60,274 nt of DNA, from positions 1 through 60,274 of the IMG/VR virus record IMGVR_UViG_3300027976_000041. One strand, given 5' to 3'. This document shows positions 51,047 to 58,955 of this stretch, one piece after another. This stretch comes from a virus. The notes beneath the pieces are model-generated. The model had not been told where the DNA came from, searched no databases, and was given only the letters and a program-made list of their open reading frames with translations. The translations under genes were made by a program, and so were the position numbers. Positions within the stretch are counted from its first letter, which is position 1. Every line of letters starts with the position of its first letter.

Positions 51047-51548
51047 TGACTGCCTCTCCAGTATAGAATATATGATTTCCGATCTGCATATGGTATTTAT
51101 ATCCGAATCGTTCATAAAACGATTTTACTGTAGTATTGTGAAAAAACAGAGATCCGACCGTATTATCTTTGATAGATTTAGATATCACCAAATTATAGGC
51201 TATCTCTTTAATTTTAGAGGATATTTTAGTGGCAATGGCTGTCGATTCCAACATATTAATAGTCCAAGAAAATTGATACGGTTGATAAACCACACCACAG
51301 ATACTATTTGGAAATCTAATATTTTTGACACGATTCATTGTGACGTGGCCCACGGCGATAATACCCATTTGAGACTCGCCGCGAGCCTCGTAATGGAGAT
51401 TGAGTTCCATACACCGGAGTTCTGTTTTTAGCTTTTTGTTTATTAGAACAAATTCTGGCTTCAGAATCATGTGACCAACGACTGCGTTGTGATAAAAAAA
51501 GCCGATTATAATATTTATGAATAGAATAGATTTAATTAATTTTTGCAT
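50964..51548 (-). CDS. SleB-type cell-wall hydrolase (candidate endolysin)
   Basis: 194 residues. It starts with a hydrophobic segment (LIKSILFINIIIGFFY), a signal or anchor. The Hydrolase_2/SleB domain follows: CMELNLHYEARGESQMGIIA (catalytic Glu in EARGE), VGHVTMNRVKN, FPNSICGVVYQPYQFSW, SLFFHNTTVKSFYERF and IGNHIFYTG. The last 20 residues are NQKVS repeats in the region shared with clpP. It could be a signal-anchor-release endolysin. No holin is recognised next to it. Confidence 0.85.
   Translation of the reverse strand: MQKLIKSILFINIIIGFFYHNAVVGHMILKPEFVLINKKLKTELRCMELNLHYEARGESQMGIIAVGHVTMNRVKNIRFPNSICGVVYQPYQFSWTINMLESTAIATKISSKIKEIAYNLVISKSIKDNTVGSLFFHNTTVKSFYERFGYKYHMQIGNHIFYTGEAVNDEKITNQKVSNQKVSNQKARIKKDPN
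50985..51040. repeat. 15-base repeats read in two frames
   Basis: Three near-identical copies of ttttgattggagac plus one base. They encode SPIKK/R in ClpP and NQKVS in the overlapping hydrolase. Confidence 0.85.
51094..51101 (-). promoter_or_regulatory. T4-type late promoter for clpP
   Basis: Perfect TATAAATA, 47 bases before the clpP ATG, inside the hydrolase gene. Confidence 0.55.
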
Positions 51549-51606
51549 GTATCTTATATTGATACCAACCCAATCGTGGGAAGAATACCGATGTCGAATA
51601 TTTCAA

Positions 51607-51810
51607 TTATCGTTTGTAATGAACTGGTCGTTCATATAAACCGCCTTCGGAACGATATACTGATATGTAATGGCCGTTCTTCGAACCATCTTGAAAGGTC
51701 CAACTACGAGTTTCACCGTAGACAATGGCCCGAGAAGTTTCCCCCCATGTGTCAATCAAGCCCTCGGATTCGAGTGCAGCATTTAGTGTGGGAAAGTAAT
51801 TTTGTTTCAT
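51607..51810 (-). CDS. small unknown early protein
   Basis: 67 residues. FQDGSKNGHYISVYRSEGG and SRAIVYGETRSW suggest a small beta-rich protein. The ATG lies 5 bases past a TATAAT box (51816-51821), again a leaderless layout. Confidence 0.65.
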   Translation of the reverse strand: MKQNYFPTLNAALESEGLIDTWGETSRAIVYGETRSWTFQDGSKNGHYISVYRSEGGLYERPVHYKR

Positions 51811-51815
51811 GTTTC

Positions 51816-51844
51816 ATTATAACACAAACAAGAATAAAAGTAAA
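51816..51844 (-). promoter_or_regulatory. early sigma70-type promoter
   Basis: TTTACT (51839-51844), 17 bp, TATAAT (51816-51821), extended TGT. Same spacer as 34587-34615. It begins inside the T-rich end of the terminator at 51849-51885. Confidence 0.85.
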
Positions 51845-51848
51845 AATA

Positions 51849-51885
51849 AAAACGCGGCCTAAGATAGCTCCTTATCATCTAGGCC
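51849..51885 (-). terminator. terminator after the PrkA-SpoVR operon
   Basis: Minus strand: GGCCTA ... TAGGCC stem with an inner GATA/TATC pairing (51856-51885), followed by GCGTTTTTATTTTT. It ends the minus-strand operon above. Confidence 0.75.
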
Positions 51886-51910
51886 CGGTGCACCTCGGCT
51901 AACGAAAAGA

Positions 51911-52015
51911 TTATTTCGTCATTGCCAACAATAAAACGAATATAACAACAGAGATAAATCCACCCAATACTACTGTGATTGATTGTGTCGCAATTGTTAC
52001 AATAACAGAAACCAA
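51911..52015 (-). CDS. possible 34-residue membrane peptide
   Basis: The frame from a TTG at 52013-52015 reads VSVIVTIATQSITVVLGGFI and then SVVIFVLLLAMTK, one or two membrane helices. No ribosome site is visible. It fills most of the gap between SpoVR and the terminator. Confidence 0.3.
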   Translation of the reverse strand: MVSVIVTIATQSITVVLGGFISVVIFVLLLAMTK

Positions 52016-52046
52016 GAGCGAGATAAAACAAAAACTTTAAACATAG

Positions 52047-53549
52047 TTATTCCTCAAAATCTTCGGTAGAAACCGTATCTGATTCCACACCATCTATAAA
52101 TGTAGAAAGTTCTACTTTAAATCCCCAAAGATTTTGAACGTGTTGCAATACGGCTAATGTATCCTTTTCGTGTAATTCAGAACCATCCTGGGAAATATAA
52201 TGGAGTTCTAAACGCCGGGTTGAATTTAGATTGGCAGAATATACTTGAATATTAGGAGTAATTTTAGATCGATCATATCTATTAGCTAGAGTAGCTCTAA
52301 TCTCTTTATAACCCTTTTCGTCATGAATTTGTTCAACGACATACGCACGATCATTTAAATCGGCGATCTGAAACATTCTAAATTCCCGCATAACCTTAGG
52401 CCCGAGGAACTGTCGTATACCCGATTCGTCGTTGTAGTTTGCAACAATATCTCGAATTACTCCAAAGTGATTGCCTTTGCCCGCAATGGCGGGAAACCAT
52501 TGGCGATCTTCTTCATCTGGTTTAGTACAGATTCGTTCTATATCACGCAGAATTGCCAGACCGAGTGCATAGGGATTAAAATTTGGGCCAACCTGCTCAA
52601 AGGTACCTTGACGCACAACAGCGGACTGTACATCTGCGATCTCAAGCATAGAGCCTTCAGAGATTAATCCCTTTTCATACAGCCGACCCAAAATATACAT
52701 GTGCGTATATGTGGCCATACCTTCATTAAGAACCTTTGTTTTCGACTGCCCATTAAAGTATGTTGCTATGGTGCGAACGATTCTAATTATCTCGCGTTTC
52801 CATGGGGCTAGTGATGGGGAGTGCTTTTCGATAAATTTTAGAATATTTTCTTCTGTATCGATAGGGAATTTCTTGTGTTCAGTTTCTATAACCTTTGGAG
52901 GTTCTGGTAATGTACTATCCATTACAATATCAACCTGTGATAAAAGATATTCTTCTCGAGCTAGACGATGAGCTGTATCTTCGGCTAGATTAAATACTTT
53001 CTTTTTTGTTTTATCAACCCCCTGTTGCTCTAGAGCGTGAGCTGAATCCAATATAGATTCCACTTCGCCTAGGCCATATTTTTCTTCGCAATTAGAGATA
53101 AATTTCTTAGCGAATGTAAGATAATCTATTATAGAATCCGCCATACCCAATTCTTTAAATAGATAGTTATGTTTAAAGAAATGATTGTGGCCGAATGCGG
53201 CGTGCGCTATAACTAGTGCTTGTATAGTTGCAGAGTTGCCCTCCATAATAAAATTGATACATGGGTTTGTGTTAATTACAATCTCATATGCCAGTCCGCT
53301 ATGGCCCTTCCTATAGTTATATTCATCTCTAGCAAATGATTTTCCAAAGCTCCAATGATTATATCCCGTGGTAAGGCCGACTCGACTATACGCATCTAGC
53401 ATCTGTTCGCTTGTAGTGATATAGAATGTGTTTGGATATATATCTAATCCCATTTCACTGATGGCGATTTTTTCACACTCAACTGCTATTTTAGAAATAG
53501 TATCGGCATTCCACTCGTTATCGACAAAAAGTAATTTAGATTTTTTCAT
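52047..53549 (-). CDS. spoVR: SpoVR-family protein
   Basis: 500 residues (E. coli YcgB: 510). HWSFGKSFARDEYNYRKGHS, AYEIVINTNPCINFIMEGNS, HAAFGHNHFFKHNYLF and NEGMATYTHMYI are hallmark segments. Conserved His and Glu residues could bind metal. In bacteria SpoVR/YcgB is found with PrkA and DUF444 proteins and is linked to sporulation or starvation responses; the biochemistry is poorly known. The start overlaps the DUF444 stop as ATGA. Confidence 0.95.
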   Translation of the reverse strand: MKKSKLLFVDNEWNADTISKIAVECEKIAISEMGLDIYPNTFYITTSEQMLDAYSRVGLTTGYNHWSFGKSFARDEYNYRKGHSGLAYEIVINTNPCINFIMEGNSATIQALVIAHAAFGHNHFFKHNYLFKELGMADSIIDYLTFAKKFISNCEEKYGLGEVESILDSAHALEQQGVDKTKKKVFNLAEDTAHRLAREEYLLSQVDIVMDSTLPEPPKVIETEHKKFPIDTEENILKFIEKHSPSLAPWKREIIRIVRTIATYFNGQSKTKVLNEGMATYTHMYILGRLYEKGLISEGSMLEIADVQSAVVRQGTFEQVGPNFNPYALGLAILRDIERICTKPDEEDRQWFPAIAGKGNHFGVIRDIVANYNDESGIRQFLGPKVMREFRMFQIADLNDRAYVVEQIHDEKGYKEIRATLANRYDRSKITPNIQVYSANLNSTRRLELHYISQDGSELHEKDTLAVLQHVQNLWGFKVELSTFIDGVESDTVSTEDFEE

Positions 53550-54823
53550 GGTGTATCTCTAGAAAAAATTTCCCGAAACACGGCATAAATTCCTGATGGG
53601 AATATCAATTTTTTCAAGACGATATTTTCGTGCGCAGTTCGCAATTTTTCATATAAGCCCCACAAACTTGTTTTTCTGATATCGGACATATTAAATGAAC
53701 TAACATGTTCTGAAGTTAATTCGGTATAGATAAAATACTGTAGTTTTGGCAATAAATCTTCTAAATATTTTTGTACGGCTGGATTATCACTTTCGAAATT
53801 ATCGCCGTCACTAGAAGAAGCACAATAAATATTCCATTCTTCTATGGGATATCTAGCCTTGATGATTTCTGTTACTAGTTTGAATGCTGTTGATACTATA
53901 GTGCCACCCGATTCTTTGCCGTAAAAGAATTCATCTTCATCGCACTCTTTCGCCTCAGTCGTGTGTCTGATAAAAACCACGTCTATATTTTTATATTTAG
54001 AAGATAAGAACATATGCAGAAGCATATAGAATCTTTTAGCGAGATCCTTTTCATATTCTCCGACAGAGCCAGATACATCCATCACACAAAACATCACCGC
54101 CTGGTTCATGGGTTTAGTTTGTATTTCAAACTTTTTATATTTTAGATCAATTGGATCAAGAAAAGTTATAGCATTGGCTTTTCGTTTTAATCGGGCGATT
54201 TCTTCAATAATAGAATCACGCTCTTCATCATCTAGTTCTTCAAATAATAGAATCTTTTCAAGCTCTAAGATTTTTCGAAGCTTTGGAAATTTCAGCGCGA
54301 TACGTCGCCCCAATGAATTTATCATTGACTGTTCTAAATCTAGTAGAGACGGGTTTCCAGAGGAAGAATATCCAGCTCGATTTCGTACAGTAGAGTTTAC
54401 TTGCTTTGATGATTTTTTGATAAAGTCCGGTAGTTCAAGCCCATCAAATAATATTTCGGCGTATTCTTCTTTGGATAAAACGAATTCGAATTCGTCTTCG
54501 CCGGAACCAGAATCAGATGCATCATTACCTTTGCCTTTATTCTTTTCGGGCTTTTTAATGAGATCATCGACAACGAATTCTTCATTTCCCGGAAGAACAT
54601 ACTTGCCTTTAACAGTATTCGGATCATGACGAAAATGCGGCTCTGAAATCCCATCGATCGGGATTTTAACTTTCTGTTGACCAGTATTAGTAATAGAACG
54701 CTCTGATACTGTATCCCGGATAGCTTTCTTAATCGATTCTCGTGCTCTTCTAATAAATCGGCCCCGATTGCCCAGTGACTTACCGCCCGGATTAGTTCTT
54801 CTATCAACAATAGTATGTGACAT
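53546..54823 (-). CDS. yeaH: YeaH/DUF444 VWA-like protein
   Basis: 425 residues from the ATG at 54821-54823; E. coli YeaH has 427. The N terminus VDRRTNPGGKSLGNRGRFIR matches the family start. AVMFCVMDVSGSVGEYEKDL is a von Willebrand-A MIDAS (DxSxS). IDVVFIRHTTEAKECDEDEF and FYGKESGGTIVSTAF follow as in YeaH. An acidic linker lies near residues 105-125. Partner of PrkA in bacteria. Coupled to its neighbours on both sides. Confidence 0.95.
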   Translation of the reverse strand: MSHTIVDRRTNPGGKSLGNRGRFIRRARESIKKAIRDTVSERSITNTGQQKVKIPIDGISEPHFRHDPNTVKGKYVLPGNEEFVVDDLIKKPEKNKGKGNDASDSGSGEDEFEFVLSKEEYAEILFDGLELPDFIKKSSKQVNSTVRNRAGYSSSGNPSLLDLEQSMINSLGRRIALKFPKLRKILELEKILLFEELDDEERDSIIEEIARLKRKANAITFLDPIDLKYKKFEIQTKPMNQAVMFCVMDVSGSVGEYEKDLAKRFYMLLHMFLSSKYKNIDVVFIRHTTEAKECDEDEFFYGKESGGTIVSTAFKLVTEIIKARYPIEEWNIYCASSSDGDNFESDNPAVQKYLEDLLPKLQYFIYTELTSEHVSSFNMSDIRKTSLWGLYEKLRTAHENIVLKKLIFPSGIYAVFREIFSRDTP

Positions 54824-54824
54824 A

Positions 54825-55157
54825 TTAAACTGAGAAGGATGATCCACAGCTACATGTAGATGTAGCGCCGGGATTATTCGTGACGACAAATTGTGCGCCA
54901 GCCAGATTGTCATTATAATCTATAATAGATCCAACCAGATACTGATAGCTCATTGCGTCGATCAAGAGGGTTACACCGTTCGTGACCGTGGTCATATCGT
55001 CTTCCTCGATATCTTCGGCGAACGCGAATCCGTAGGAAAAGCCAGAACAGCCTCCACCCTGTACAAAAACGCGTAGCATAAGACCGGGCTTGCCGTCTTC
55101 GGCGAGTAACTCTGCAACCTTTACGGCCGCTGATTCGGTAAAAATTATTTCTGTCAT
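54825..55157 (-). CDS. erpA: ErpA-like A-type iron-sulfur carrier
   Basis: 110 residues. Cys 37 in [11 protein letters not shown] and Cys 102/104 in STCSCGSSF give the three-Cys A-type site; PMS-like [20 protein letters not shown] resembles ErpA closely. It would hand Fe-S clusters to apoproteins. The start overlaps the IscA-like stop as ATGA. Confidence 0.92.
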   Translation of the reverse strand: MTEIIFTESAAVKVAELLAEDGKPGLMLRVFVQGGGCSGFSYGFAFAEDIEEDDMTTVTNGVTLLIDAMSYQYLVGSIIDYNDNLAGAQFVVTNNPGATSTCSCGSSFSV

Positions 55158-55483
55158 ACTTTTTTGATGTGAAAACTTTCGCCGCAACCACACATTGTAT
55201 CGACGTTAGGATTGTCAAATTTGAACATCTGCTTGAGCCCTTCGGTGACGAAATCTATACGACTACCATCAAGATATTGTAGATTTATCTTATCGATCAA
55301 TACCGTGGCACCATATGCCTCAAATATATTATCTGTATCTGTTACATTGCCTGCTATTTCGAATGTGTGTGCCAAACCAGTACACCCAACCTTCTTGATA
55401 CCGATTCGCAATCCAATACCTGGCTGTTTCTCAAGTTGGTGGCGAATCTGTTTCGCGCAATTTTCAGTTAGTATGATTGCCAT
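55154..55483 (-). CDS. iscA: IscA-like A-type iron-sulfur carrier
   Basis: 109 residues. Cys 34 in VGCTGLAH and Cys 98/100 in [30 protein letters not shown] and FDNPNV are close to bacterial IscA (107 residues). AAGGC precedes the ATG. A late promoter (55499-55506) lies 16 bases upstream inside the hydrolase gene, so the carriers may be boosted late. Confidence 0.93.
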   Translation of the reverse strand: MAIILTENCAKQIRHQLEKQPGIGLRIGIKKVGCTGLAHTFEIAGNVTDTDNIFEAYGATVLIDKINLQYLDGSRIDFVTEGLKQMFKFDNPNVDTMCGCGESFHIKKV

Positions 55484-56042
55484 GGGAAAGCCTTATTATA
55501 TTTATAATGTCAACAAGTTCTGGGCTCTGGAGTACTTCAGTGTGCCCATAGTTCAGAATTATTTCATTTGACTGTTTATATAGTTCTCGTTGACTTTCGA
55601 TGGTAATAACCCCATCGTTTTTTCCAAACCATAAGACATCAAAACCGTGGGTAGTAACAATATTAGTCCATGGGCATGCCGGAGGCATATGTCGCGGGCG
55701 ACTTGTCCACATTCCAGTTCTACTCAACATTATTAACCAGTGTGGTATCCGATTGAATGATGACCAGAAGCTAACGTATTTACTACCGCCCCAAGGTGTT
55801 CCAATAGAGATTCCGTGAGTTACAAGCTCTGGATTCCGTTTAGCCAAATGCCAGGCATAAAGACCGCCCATGCTGTGTCCAACAACGATGCACGGTTCGG
55901 TGATGTGCTTCTCCATCGCGATGAGATTATCTTCCGGCGATAATGTCATTTCCCAAGATAAACGAGTATTTGACATATGCGCACCGACCCAATTCCAGGA
56001 TATATTTGATGCATGTGCGCCATGAATCAATAGGATTTTCAT
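55464..56042 (-). CDS. alpha/beta hydrolase
   Basis: 192 residues from the ATG at 56040-56042. KILLIHGAHASNISWNW contains the oxyanion HG. VVGHSMGGLYAW has the nucleophile Ser (GxSxG). LWFGKNDGVI supplies the Asp and NYGHTEVL the His. Family members are esterases, lipases or thioesterases; the substrate is unknown. It lies 4 bases after prkA and overlaps iscA, so it is an integral operon member. Confidence 0.88.
   Translation of the reverse strand: MKILLIHGAHASNISWNWVGAHMSNTRLSWEMTLSPEDNLIAMEKHITEPCIVVGHSMGGLYAWHLAKRNPELVTHGISIGTPWGGSKYVSFWSSFNRIPHWLIMLSRTGMWTSRPRHMPPACPWTNIVTTHGFDVLWFGKNDGVITIESQRELYKQSNEIILNYGHTEVLQSPELVDIINIIRLSHGNHTN
55499..55506 (-). promoter_or_regulatory. T4-type late promoter before iscA
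   Basis: Perfect TATAAATA, minus strand, 15 bases before the iscA-like ATG. Confidence 0.55.
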
Positions 56043-56046
56043 AATA

Positions 56047-57984
56047 CTAACTCTTGGCGATACGAAGATACCATTCAACTAAACGCCGGACGGTTTTTTC
56101 AGTGTAACCTTTTTCAATCATCCGTTTCAGGAATTCAGCATGTTTCTCGCCATCGGCTTTTGAGGCTTTTGCGCTAAAAGATATAACCGGTAACATTTCG
56201 TCAGTCGCGCTGAACATCTTTTTCTCGATCACTTCGCGTAGCTTCTCATAGGAAGTCCATGCGGGATTCTTACCCTTATTCTGAGCACGGGATCGCATTA
56301 CAAAGTTTACGACCTCGGCTCTAAAATCTTTAGGATTAGAAATCTGGGCGGCCTTCTCTATTTTCTCAAGTTCCTTATTCAGGACTGCTCGATCAAACAT
56401 CTGGCCCGTGTCGGCATCTTTAAATTCGATATCCTGAACCCAGTGATCAGCGTAATCGATATATCGGTCAAACATATGCTGACCGAAGTCGGAGTACGAA
56501 TCTAAGTATGCTTTCTGAATTTCATGGCCGATATATTCTTTATACTTCTCGGTCATGTGTATCTTAACAATCTCCAGTAAAGAGGTTGCCTGATCTTCTG
56601 GAAATTGCTCCTGTTTAATTGCGCGTTCTAATACATACATTAAATGCACGGGATCACACGAAACTTCAGTGGGATCAAAATTGTATGTTTGTGACAGGAT
56701 TTTGAAGGCGAATCGAGTAGAGATGCCACGCATGCCCTCATCGACTCCAGCATTCTCTTTGTACTCTTGGAGAGTTTTGGCCTTAGGGTCTTTGTCCCGT
56801 AAATTCTCACCGTTATATACAGCCATCTTCGAAACCTTGGAAGAATTTTCGTGCTCCTTCAGACGGGACAATACAGAGAAGTCTGCTAGAAGTTCCATAG
56901 TCATCGGTGCGCATGGGGCAGTTTTCAGGGATGATTCGCCTATCATCTTCTTGTATACTTTAACCTCTTCTGTGGTCCGGAGGCAATATGGAACTTTAAC
57001 AATATAGATACGATCCAAGAAGGCTTCGTTATTCCGGTTTGAACGGAATGTGATCCATTCAGCCTCATTCGAGTGAGCCAAAATAATTCCGTTAAATGGA
57101 ATCGCGCCGAGCCCTTCTTCAGTTCCGTTATAGTTACCTTCTTGTGTAGCAGTTAAAAGCGGGTGAAGAACTTTGATCGGTGCTTTGAACATCTCGACGA
57201 ACTCAAGGATACCCTGATTCGACAAACACAAACCTCCGGAATAGGAATATGCATCTGTGTCGGATTGAGAAAATTCCTCAAGCATCCTGATGTTAACTTT
57301 TCCGCAGAGAGCAGAAATATCTTGATTATTATCATCACCAGGTTCAGTTTTGGAAATTGCTACTTGATTCAGCTTTGAAGGCCACATCTTCATAACAGAG
57401 AATTTAGAAAGATCGCCGTCACATTCCTTGAGACGTTTCAGAACCCATGGTGATGGAATCTGATTTAGATAACGTGTCGGAATATTATATTCGGCTTCAA
57501 TATGTTCCTTCAGAGCTGGGTCAGTGAATAGACCGAGGGGAGATTCGAAAACTGGGGAAACTTGGTTACCGAACTTCAGTACGTAGATCGGTTGTTTTTC
57601 CATCATGTTTTTTAGACATTCCGCAATGGAAGATTTTGCTGAACCCACTGGTCCAAGTAGATACAATACCTGTTTACGTTCTTCAAGCCCTTGTGCAGAG
57701 TGTCGGAAGTAACCAACGATTCGTTCAATTGTATCTTCCATACCGTAGAGATCCGCGAAGGGTTTATAACGGCTGATGGTTCGATTTTGAAAAATACGTG
57801 ATAGTGTATGATCCGTAGATGTATTAATTACCTCAGGTTCACCGAACGACTTTAACATTCGCTCGGCTGGAGAGGCATAAGTGTCTGGAGAGGTTTTACA
57901 TAGGTCCAAATATTCTTCAAGTGAAAATTCTTCACTGTTCTTTGATTTTGCAACGTCGGAATACAGAGAAAACAGTTTATTCAT
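56047..57984 (-). CDS. prkA: PrkA/YeaG serine protein kinase
   Basis: 645 residues; E. coli YeaG has 644. AAA+ part: YLLGPVGSAKSSIAECLKNM (Walker A), FNGIILAHSNEAEW, RNNEAFLDRIYIVKVPYCLR. The C-terminal PrkA kinase-type domain is very conserved (GQMFDRAVLNKELEKIEKAA, NFVMRSRAQNKGKNPAW, KGYTEKTVRRLVEWYLRI). Bacterial PrkA/YeaG is a stress-induced kinase or AAA+ factor. First gene of the six-gene unit, with a late promoter 41 bases upstream. Full length with no missing motif. Confidence 0.96.
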   Translation of the reverse strand: MNKLFSLYSDVAKSKNSEEFSLEEYLDLCKTSPDTYASPAERMLKSFGEPEVINTSTDHTLSRIFQNRTISRYKPFADLYGMEDTIERIVGYFRHSAQGLEERKQVLYLLGPVGSAKSSIAECLKNMMEKQPIYVLKFGNQVSPVFESPLGLFTDPALKEHIEAEYNIPTRYLNQIPSPWVLKRLKECDGDLSKFSVMKMWPSKLNQVAISKTEPGDDNNQDISALCGKVNIRMLEEFSQSDTDAYSYSGGLCLSNQGILEFVEMFKAPIKVLHPLLTATQEGNYNGTEEGLGAIPFNGIILAHSNEAEWITFRSNRNNEAFLDRIYIVKVPYCLRTTEEVKVYKKMIGESSLKTAPCAPMTMELLADFSVLSRLKEHENSSKVSKMAVYNGENLRDKDPKAKTLQEYKENAGVDEGMRGISTRFAFKILSQTYNFDPTEVSCDPVHLMYVLERAIKQEQFPEDQATSLLEIVKIHMTEKYKEYIGHEIQKAYLDSYSDFGQHMFDRYIDYADHWVQDIEFKDADTGQMFDRAVLNKELEKIEKAAQISNPKDFRAEVVNFVMRSRAQNKGKNPAWTSYEKLREVIEKKMFSATDEMLPVISFSAKASKADGEKHAEFLKRMIEKGYTEKTVRRLVEWYLRIAKS

Positions 57985-58025
57985 TTTGTTTCTTTCAGCT
58001 AAGTTAATTCATAACAACTATCATT

Positions 58026-58033
58026 TATTTATA
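58026..58033 (-). promoter_or_regulatory. T4-type late promoter for prkA operon
   Basis: Perfect TATAAATA on the minus strand, 41 bases before the prkA ATG. Confidence 0.7.
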
Positions 58034-58082
58034 AAATAATCTTAACCAATAATTTTCTGGCACCATTTCATTTGAAGTATGT

Positions 58083-58098
58083 GATAAATATATTTATC
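58083..58098. repeat. perfect 16-base palindrome
   Basis: GATAAATATATTTATC, between the prkA promoter and the compositionally different right-end genes. It could be an operator or a diverged two-way late promoter (GATAAATA each way). Confidence 0.5.
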
Positions 58099-58118
58099 CT
58101 AGTTTATCTTAGATCATT

Positions 58119-58325
58119 TCATATTCCTGATAGAGTCTCCTTGAGTTCCACCGCCTCCGGGTTACAAGAAGGCCAAGTGCAGGAGTGGCTCTGGGAGGTG
58201 TCGAGGGAAGCCCGCAGCGCATCCATCGCCCCATCAATTTCAGCAGGTAGGCAAGGCCCGCCGATACTTGTCTCGTTCAGTTGCTCAAGCCGCAGGAGAG
58301 CTAGCTTTAATACTTCGATGTTCAT
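58119..58325 (-). CDS. small protein with CTWPxCNPEA motif
   Basis: 68 residues. SHSCTWPSCNPEAVELKETL shares its Cys motif with the upstream gene's TYPCTWPACNPEAG, and the DNA around both motifs is nearly identical. It overlaps the upstream gene as ATGA. AAGGAGACACC is the ribosome site. Function unknown; typical of densely packed phage accessory genes. Confidence 0.65.
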   Translation of the reverse strand: MNIEVLKLALLRLEQLNETSIGGPCLPAEIDGAMDALRASLDTSQSHSCTWPSCNPEAVELKETLSGI

Positions 58326-58783
58326 GGTGTCTCCTTAGTTTGCTGCGCTATGGCAGCGTTTAGCACGATATAGAGATTCCGCATTTCTGTAGGTAGCCCC
58401 CTAGAAGCAACCTCGTCATTCCCATAGTCACACGGGTGCACATCTACATTGTTAAGTGCGAGTCTAACTACTGACTGTGCTGCTGCCCTCAACCCTTCGA
58501 TCTCCTTGGCTTGTGCAGGTGGTGAGGTGTAGAGCGGTCGGTCATCCTCACAAGTCTTGTGCCCCCAGATGCTTCCACCAATGGCTTGCCATGCAACAGG
58601 CTCCTGCTCCCCCGCCTCCGGGTTACAAGCAGGCCAAGTGCAGGGGTATGTGTCGATGGAAGCATCAGCCTTCAACTCCTCGATCTCCTTGGCTTGGCGT
58701 TCTAGTTCTTCAACAGCATCTTTGACGTCACCGTACTCTTCGTATAACGCACCTGCTCGGAGGTGTTCAATTAGTGTGCTAAT
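58322..58783 (-). CDS. EPVAWQ/PLYTSPP phage protein, probable ATT start
   Basis: 153 residues if it begins at the ATT at 58781-58783, where AAGGAGACGAA gives the same ribosome site as neighbouring genes. The first TTG is at 58675 and would give 117 residues with no usable site. Features: a coiled coil (AVEELERQAKEIEEL), CTWPACNPEA, then EPVAWQAIGG and PLYTSPPAQ, a module common in phages of Burkholderiales and relatives. Function unknown. Confidence 0.6.
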   Translation of the reverse strand: MSTLIEHLRAGALYEEYGDVKDAVEELERQAKEIEELKADASIDTYPCTWPACNPEAGEQEPVAWQAIGGSIWGHKTCEDDRPLYTSPPAQAKEIEGLRAAAQSVVRLALNNVDVHPCDYGNDEVASRGLPTEMRNLYIVLNAAIAQQTKETP

Positions 58784-58899
58784 TTCGTCTCCTTTGTTTG
58801 CTGCGCTATGGCAGCGCCGATTGCATCAGCCTTCAACAGCCGTATCTCAGCATGAGCCTTACCCAGCTGTAGGTCAAGCTCTCGTAGTTCTTCAGTCAT
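58771..58899 (-). CDS. 42-residue coiled-coil protein
   Basis: MTEELRELDLQLGKAHAEIR, then LLKADAIGAAIAQQTKET. GAGGAGAA precedes the ATG. Its end AAIAQQTKET repeats the end of the downstream 153-residue protein, a local duplication. Confidence 0.6.
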   Translation of the reverse strand: MTEELRELDLQLGKAHAEIRLLKADAIGAAIAQQTKETKLAH

Positions 58900-58955
58900 T
58901 TCTCCTCGGGGTCTTCTACAGTTCTATGTAAAACTTTTACTATCGTCTCCCACTC

